From Bin5 sp009843665 (lineage in GTDB: Bacteria; Chloroflexota; Anaerolineae; Caldilineales; Caldilineaceae), in the NCBI GenBank assembly GCA_965220285.1, contig OZ244818.1:2356001-2420000 (forward strand): DNA of 64,000 nucleotides. Reading direction: 5' to 3'. A program made the position numbers and the translations under genes. Position 1 is the first letter of the stretch; the number at the start of each line of letters is the position of its first letter. The notes under the pieces were generated by a model. The model did not search any database. It was given only the letters and a program-made list of their open reading frames with translations, and was not told the DNA's origin. Shown here one piece after another: positions 60,110 to 64,000 of the stretch.

Positions 60110-61771
60110 ATGACGAGACCGGACAGCCGCAGCGCAGAGGCCCGGAACAGCAACGGGGGCGTGCGTGCGCTGGATAGCAGAGGGATCGCCAGCGCCGCGA
60201 CGCTGGTCATGCTACTGTTCATCCTCAGCCGGGGGACGGGCCTGCTGCGGGAGATGATCATCGGCGCCCGCTTCGGCACCGCCGCCGACCTGGACGCCTA
60301 CCTGGCCGCCTTCCGCATTCCTGACCTGCTCTTCCAACTGGTGGCCGGCGGCGCCCTGGGCAGCGCCTTCATCCCCACCTTCGCCGCCGCCTGGACAGAG
60401 GGCAGCCAGCAACAGGCATGGCTGCTGTTCAGCCGTGTCCTGAACCTGTTGACCCTGTTCCTCGTCACCCTCTGTGGCTTGGCGATGCTCTTCGCCGAAC
60501 CCCTCGTCGCCGGGTTGATTGCGCCGGGTTTTTCTGTCGAGCAGCAGCGGTTGACCGCCTCGCTGATGCGCTGGATGCTGGCGAGCACGGTCGTCTTCGG
60601 CGCCAGCGGCCTGATTATGGGCGCGCTCAACGCGGTGCAGCATTTTCTGCTGCCGGCGGTTGCACCTGCGCTTTACAACTGCGCCATCATCGCCGGCGCC
60701 TGGCTGCTCGCGCCAGTGCTGGGCATTCACGGCCTGGTGGTCGGCGTGGCCGGCGGTTCCGTGCTGCACCTGCTTGTGCAGCTGCCGGCTCTCCTGCGGC
60801 AGAGGGTACGCTACCACTTCAGCTTTCGTATCGGCGACGCACAGGTGCGGGAAGTGGCGCGGCTGATGGGGCCGCGTGTGCTGGGGCTGCTCTTTGTGCA
60901 GCTCAACTTTCTCGTCAACACGATCCTGGCCAGCGGCCTGCCGGACGGCAGCCTCAGCGCTCTCAACTACGCCTGGCTGCTGATGTTGCTGCCGCAGGGT
61001 ATCTTTGCCCAGGCCGTGGCGACCGTTGCCTTTCCCACCTTCTCGGCGCAGGTCGCGGCCGGCGACCGCGCTCAGCTCATGGCAACGCTCTCCGGCCTGC
61101 TGCGGCTGATTCTTTTCCTGTCGATACCGGCCGCGTTCCTGCTCTATGTCCTGGACGAGCAGCTGATCGAGCTTCTCTTCCAACGGGGGCGTTTCGACGC
61201 TGCCAGCACCCAGGCCGTCGCCTACGCGCTGCGCTTTTATGCCCTCGGGTTGGTGGCCCACGCCGTGGTCGAGATCGTGGTGCGGGTCTTTTACGCACTC
61301 CACGACACCGCAACGCCGGTTGTCGCCGGCGTCGCCACCGTGGCGCTCAACATTCTCCTCAGCCTGGCCCTGATTGGCCGCTTGAGTTTTGGTGGGCTCG
61401 CCCTGGCCAACAGCATCGCCACCGCGCTGGAGATGCTCGTTCTGCTGTTTCTGCTGGCGCGAAAAGTGCGTGCGCCCAACCAGGCAGCGGGGCAGGCAAC
61501 AACCGTACAGGGCCTGCCCGTGCGCCAGTTGCTGACCAGCGGGGCGCGCTCGCTGCTGGCGTCCGCTGTCATGGCCGGCGCACTCCTCTTCGGTCTCGAA
61601 CTTCTGCCCGGCGGCAGCGCCGTCTTCGGGATACCTGCCGGCTGGGTCGCGGCCATAGTAGGGGCCGGGCTGGGCGTATTCGTCTATGTGGTTGCCAGCT
61701 ATCTTCTCGGCAGCGCCGAGATCCGGCAGCTGGCGACACTGGCGCGCAGACGCGCGCAAACGGAGAGCTAA
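60110..61771 (+). CDS. murJ: Lipid II flippase MurJ
   Basis: This 553-residue MOP-superfamily membrane protein has about 14 helices. Landmarks are SRGTGLLREMIIGARFG at the N-terminus, DAYLAAFRIPDLLFQLVAGGALGSAFIP, and the later LNYAWLLMLLPQGIFAQAVATVAFP, all typical of MurJ. It moves lipid II across the membrane for peptidoglycan synthesis. The ATG at 60110 starts just before a hydrophilic 25-residue leader. Confidence 0.92.
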   Translation: MTRPDSRSAEARNSNGGVRALDSRGIASAATLVMLLFILSRGTGLLREMIIGARFGTAADLDAYLAAFRIPDLLFQLVAGGALGSAFIPTFAAAWTEGSQQQAWLLFSRVLNLLTLFLVTLCGLAMLFAEPLVAGLIAPGFSVEQQRLTASLMRWMLASTVVFGASGLIMGALNAVQHFLLPAVAPALYNCAIIAGAWLLAPVLGIHGLVVGVAGGSVLHLLVQLPALLRQRVRYHFSFRIGDAQVREVARLMGPRVLGLLFVQLNFLVNTILASGLPDGSLSALNYAWLLMLLPQGIFAQAVATVAFPTFSAQVAAGDRAQLMATLSGLLRLILFLSIPAAFLLYVLDEQLIELLFQRGRFDAASTQAVAYALRFYALGLVAHAVVEIVVRVFYALHDTATPVVAGVATVALNILLSLALIGRLSFGGLALANSIATALEMLVLLFLLARKVRAPNQAAGQATTVQGLPVRQLLTSGARSLLASAVMAGALLFGLELLPGGSAVFGIPAGWVAAIVGAGLGVFVYVVASYLLGSAEIRQLATLARRRAQTES

Positions 61772-61820
61772 CCGAACGCTAACACAGGGGTAAGCAACCG
61801 CAGCTATACTGAATTCGTAA

Positions 61821-61829
61821 TGGTATAAT
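61821..61829 (+). promoter_or_regulatory. Extended -10 promoter element
   Basis: TGGTATAAT is an extended -10 in the 254-bp gap between murJ and the YugP-type gene. No good -35 is seen, as is usual for this class. Confidence 0.35.
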
Positions 61830-62025
61830 AACGCTTCGATCCAGTCTGTTCAGCCAGGTGACAGTGCCCTGTCAGGTGCGTGTCAGGAACGGAGCGCCAG
61901 GCTTGTGTATACTCAGGACGGTAGACTTGGAAAACAGTGCCGAGTCTGCGTTCAGCCAGATAACAAACGAATCGGCCGCAACCGGGGATTCGTCTGCTAG
62001 CTAAACACTCTCTACGAGGTGAGAT

Positions 62026-62724
62026 ATGTTTTTCTTCGATCCGCTCTACTTCATCATCAGCCTGCCCGCCCTCGCGCTGGGCCTGTGGGCGCAGATGAAA
62101 GTCAAATCAGCCTTCAACAAGTATTCGCGGGTGTCGGTGGGCCGCGGCGCGGCCGGCGCGCAGGTGGCGCGACGCATCCTCGATTCCAACGGGCTGGGTC
62201 ACGTCAACGTCGAAGAGACGCGCGGCTTTTTGTCCGACCACTATGATCCGAGGTCGAGGACCCTGCGCCTGAGCCCACAGGTCTATCAGAGCAACAGTGT
62301 GGCCGCGGTCGGCGTTGCCGCGCATGAGGCCGGACACGCCATCCAGCACAGCACCGACTACGCCCCGCTCGCCCTGCGCAGCGCCATCGTTCCCAGCGTG
62401 CAGATCGGCAGTTGGCTGGGCCCGATCATCTTTATCATCGGCATGTTCATGGGGCCCGGGCTGGGGTTCACGATCTCCCTGATCGGACTGATCCTGTTCG
62501 CCGCGGTCGCCGTGTTTACGCTGGTGACGCTGCCGGTGGAGTTTAACGCCAGTAAACGGGCCAAGGAGGTCCTGGTGACGCAGGGGTTCGTCGGCCAGCA
62601 CGAGATGAAGGGGGTCAACGCGGTGCTCGATGCCGCGGCGCTGACCTACGTTGCGGCTGCCATCCAGGCGATCACTACGCTGCTCTACTATGCCTTCATC
62701 CTGTTCGCCCGCAGCCGGGAATAA
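62026..62724 (+). CDS. YugP-type neutral zinc metallopeptidase
   Basis: This 232-residue membrane protein has an N-terminal helix (about 5-22), the zinc motif HEAGHAIQH, and two or three C-terminal helices. It matches the Zn_peptidase_2 (YugP) family, whose substrates are unknown. The ATG follows GAGGTGAG. The next gene is a two-helix membrane protein after a strong hairpin. Confidence 0.88.
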   Translation: MFFFDPLYFIISLPALALGLWAQMKVKSAFNKYSRVSVGRGAAGAQVARRILDSNGLGHVNVEETRGFLSDHYDPRSRTLRLSPQVYQSNSVAAVGVAAHEAGHAIQHSTDYAPLALRSAIVPSVQIGSWLGPIIFIIGMFMGPGLGFTISLIGLILFAAVAVFTLVTLPVEFNASKRAKEVLVTQGFVGQHEMKGVNAVLDAAALTYVAAAIQAITTLLYYAFILFARSRE

Positions 62725-62756
62725 GCGGCCCGTTTTCGCCTGGAAGGGGTAAAGCA

Positions 62757-62791
62757 ATGCGCAGCGTCCGCATTCAGTGAACGCTGCGCAT
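62757..62791 (+). terminator. 11-bp hairpin between YugP-type gene and small membrane protein
   Basis: ATGCGCAGCGT and its exact complement flank a 13-nt loop, 33 bp after the YugP-type stop and 22 bp before the next ATG. No T-tract follows, so it might regulate rather than end transcription. Confidence 0.5.
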
Positions 62792-62812
62792 AGTTCCTAC
62801 GGAGTCTGAAAT

Positions 62813-63085
62813 ATGTTTACAGGACAACAAACCTCTGTGCGCTTCTTTCGCACAGGACAGCGAATCTCACAGCAAGCCGGCGGTTTCGGACGCTGGCTGT
62901 TCATCGCCCCGGGGCTGATACTGATTCTCTTTGGCGTTGCGATTCTGCTCTGGCCGGAGTTGTTGGCCTATATGGTGGCCGGACTCTTCATCGCCATCGG
63001 CTTCAGCATCACCGGATGGGGCTGGCGCCTCTCCCAGCGGCAGCGCAACACCGCAGCCCGCTGGGAAACCATCGACGAGTATTGA
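62813..63085 (+). CDS. Small two-helix membrane protein, unknown function
   Basis: This 90-residue protein has a polar N-terminus of about 28 residues, two helices (about 28-46 and 51-69), and a charged C-terminus ending WETIDEY. A GGAGTC site precedes the ATG. No family was recognised. It is transcribed in the same direction as the YugP-type peptidase and separated from it by the hairpin at 62757. Confidence 0.6.
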   Translation: MFTGQQTSVRFFRTGQRISQQAGGFGRWLFIAPGLILILFGVAILLWPELLAYMVAGLFIAIGFSITGWGWRLSQRQRNTAARWETIDEY

Positions 63086-63136
63086 AATCAGCGACTCTGA
63101 GTAGTCGGTGCTCGGTGATCAACTCCCTACATGGGC

Positions 63137-63170
63137 GACTGACCACTGATCACTGACTACTGACCACTGC
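63137..63170. repeat. Degenerate heptamer tandem repeat, locus 7
   Basis: Units of CTGACCA, CTGATCA and CTGACTA type run into the 3' end of the zinc-ribbon gene on the other strand. Confidence 0.65.
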
Positions 63171-63564
63171 TGTCATACCCGTCGTCGACCTCGATGGTGT
63201 GCTCCTCTTCGCCCGACCGCCACACACCGTTTCGATCACCAACAGCCCATTTCGAACGGATATGAATGAACCGGCTGGCCCGTCCCTTTCGGGACTGCGC
63301 CGGCGGCCGCGACACGTTGCGGCTGAGCGCGTTGGATGCCAGCTCCGGCAACTGTTTCTGCAACAACTTCCACCCGGCCCGCAGCGCAAAGCTGGCCAGA
63401 CCGGCGGCCACAGGCAACCCGACCTTCGCCACCACTTCCGGCAGCGTGTTGCGGCTTTCAAGCGGATAACCGTCCTGCACATTGTAGCCGCAGTCGCCGC
63501 AGTGCCGCGCCGCCATCGCCACATTCTGCCCGCAGTTGGGGCAAACCCGAAACACCTCGCTCAT
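63157..63564 (-). CDS. Zinc-ribbon protein, unknown function
   Basis: This 135-residue protein starts with a double-CxxC ribbon (CPNCGQNV, CGDCGYNV), then a weakly hydrophobic helix (VVAKVGLPVAAGLASFAL) that may touch the membrane, and a basic then acidic C-terminus. ATG 63564 was chosen because AAAGGAACC is well spaced; an upstream in-frame ATG (63600) has none. The family is not known. Confidence 0.65.
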   Translation of the reverse strand: MSEVFRVCPNCGQNVAMAARHCGDCGYNVQDGYPLESRNTLPEVVAKVGLPVAAGLASFALRAGWKLLQKQLPELASNALSRNVSRPPAQSRKGRASRFIHIRSKWAVGDRNGVWRSGEEEHTIEVDDGYDSSGQ

Positions 63565-63644
63565 ATCTGGTTCCTTTCCCCTGCAAACTGAGTACCCCAA
63601 AGTATAGCATCCTTCCCGTGATCGCTAAAGCAGGGGGCGCGGGC

Positions 63645-63660
63645 GGGTGCATCCCAAATT
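63645..63660. repeat. Terminal repeat of the ISKra4-type element
   Basis: GGGTGCATCCCAAATT lies 10 bp beyond the transposase stop. It matches the ends of the MITE-like elements at 16728 and 31031 and, inverted, their right ends. Confidence 0.65.
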
Positions 63661-63670
63661 GTTTGCTGGG

Positions 63671-64000
63671 TCAGGTAAGGCCAAGGAGCGCAAGAGGGTT
63701 GAGTTGGTGCTGGCTAAGTAGTGTAGAGCGCAGAGCGAGCATAGTTTGAGCGCCTAGACGAGACCAGCGCATACCAGATTGCTTGAGGCGCTGCTGGACG
63801 ACATGTTTGCAGGCGGATTCGACGGTGCCACTGCCGATGGGATAACCTGCCTTGCGGAAGAGGTGATAGCGCATACGCCAGCGATTGTGGAAGAGATAGA
63901 GAATGGCGTTACGAACGTCGTCAGGTAGGGGACGTCCTCTTGGGTAGAGTAGGCGGATGTGGCGCAGAAGAGTGCGCAGGCGACCTGTAATCAGGTGTTG
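63671..64000 (-). CDS. ISKra4-family transposase, C-terminal part (runs off the window)
   Basis: The visible 109 residues contain PIGSGTVESACKHVVQQRLKQSGMRW, the signature region of ISKra4-type DDE transposases, and end LLGLT. The 5' part of the gene lies beyond base 64000. The short distance to the terminal repeat at 63645-63660 fits an intact element end. This transposase may be the source of mobility for the MITE-like elements B and C. Confidence 0.8.
   Translation of the reverse strand, partial: QHLITGRLRTLLRHIRLLYPRGRPLPDDVRNAILYLFHNRWRMRYHLFRKAGYPIGSGTVESACKHVVQQRLKQSGMRWSRLGAQTMLALRSTLLSQHQLNPLALLGLT

Noticed and set aside
60212..61759. Minus-strand frame of 515 codons opposite murJ
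   Set aside because: Gln/His/Glu-rich composition and complete overlap with murJ show it is not a gene.
1..64000. tRNA and rRNA genes
   Set aside because: No cloverleaf-like sequence with a GGTTCRA-type arm or rRNA signature was noticed by eye; a covariance-model search could overturn this.

Overview
Organism. The window is GC-rich, gene-dense bacterial chromosome that most resembles the Chloroflexota, probably Caldilineaceae or related uncultured, marine or sponge-associated lineages. This is inferred from gene content: several phytanoyl-CoA dioxygenase (PhyH) proteins, a carbohydrate ABC cassette with a Tat-lipoprotein binding protein, a D-threonine-aldolase-like protein, tandem M20 peptidases, NurA, a RarA-methyltransferase fusion, orphan toxin-antitoxin-like small genes and an ISKra4-type transposase. 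No rRNA or tRNA gene was seen, so the placement is tentative. Layout. 0-9 kb is a duplication-and-decay region. It holds a PLP enzyme, a YgiT-type zinc finger, an MNT nucleotidyltransferase, two equal-length M20 peptidases flanking a frameshifted antitoxin-like gene, a DUF1111 di-haem protein, the 3' scrap of a third M20 copy, a secreted protein with a dead duplicate, and a DUF433 gene. 9-13.5 kb carries a PhyH oxygenase and a three-gene sugar ABC importer whose ATPase is not present here. 13.4-17.4 kb has a lytic transglycosylase between two repeat elements. 17.4-21.7 kb has an M28 peptidase, gatB, a DUF6807 gene and a second MNT gene followed by a DUF6807 fragment. 21.7-28.7 kb is a DNA-repair block: a 1.7 kDa-residue-scale (about 1,710 aa) exonuclease-RecQ-UvrD fusion, ogt and nurA. 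29-31 kb has an M1 peptidase and the fluoride channel crcB, then a MITE with a perfect 8-bp target duplication. 32.5-40.7 kb is a sugar-catabolism cluster: GH29 fucosidase, an alpha-helical-barrel protein, Gfo/Idh/MocA oxidoreductase, sugar-phosphate isomerase-like protein and an enolase-superfamily enzyme, interrupted by a methyltransferase and an orphan DarG-like macro-domain gene. 40.9-51 kb is housekeeping: AI-2E transporter; an opposing five-gene string LysM-LTD, hypothetical, asnS, MraY/WecA-like, tsaD; then secA. 51-55 kb has an XRE-ImmA/DUF4411 toxin-antitoxin-like pair and RarA-MTase. 55-57 kb has two more PhyH oxygenases. 57.1-57.8 kb is an AT-richer gap with DnaA-box-like repeats. 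57.8-64 kb has an M23 peptidase, FmdB-type protein, an endonuclease-like protein, murJ, a YugP-type peptidase, small membrane and zinc-ribbon proteins, and the 3' end of an ISKra4-type transposase. Working together. Cell-envelope functions (SLT, MurJ, M23, LysM, MraY/WecA-like) and sugar uptake and breakdown dominate the stable parts. The repeats suggest an active mobile system: the end of the transposase-bearing element at 63645 matches the termini of two non-autonomous elements at 16.7 and 31.0 kb. Degenerate heptamer tracts of the CTGACCA/CTAACCA type recur at seven intergenic sites. The least expected items are the MITE family, the three-activity helicase fusion, duplicated gene remnants next to toxin-antitoxin-like genes, and a MraY/WecA-like protein whose normally conserved GDxGS aspartate is serine.
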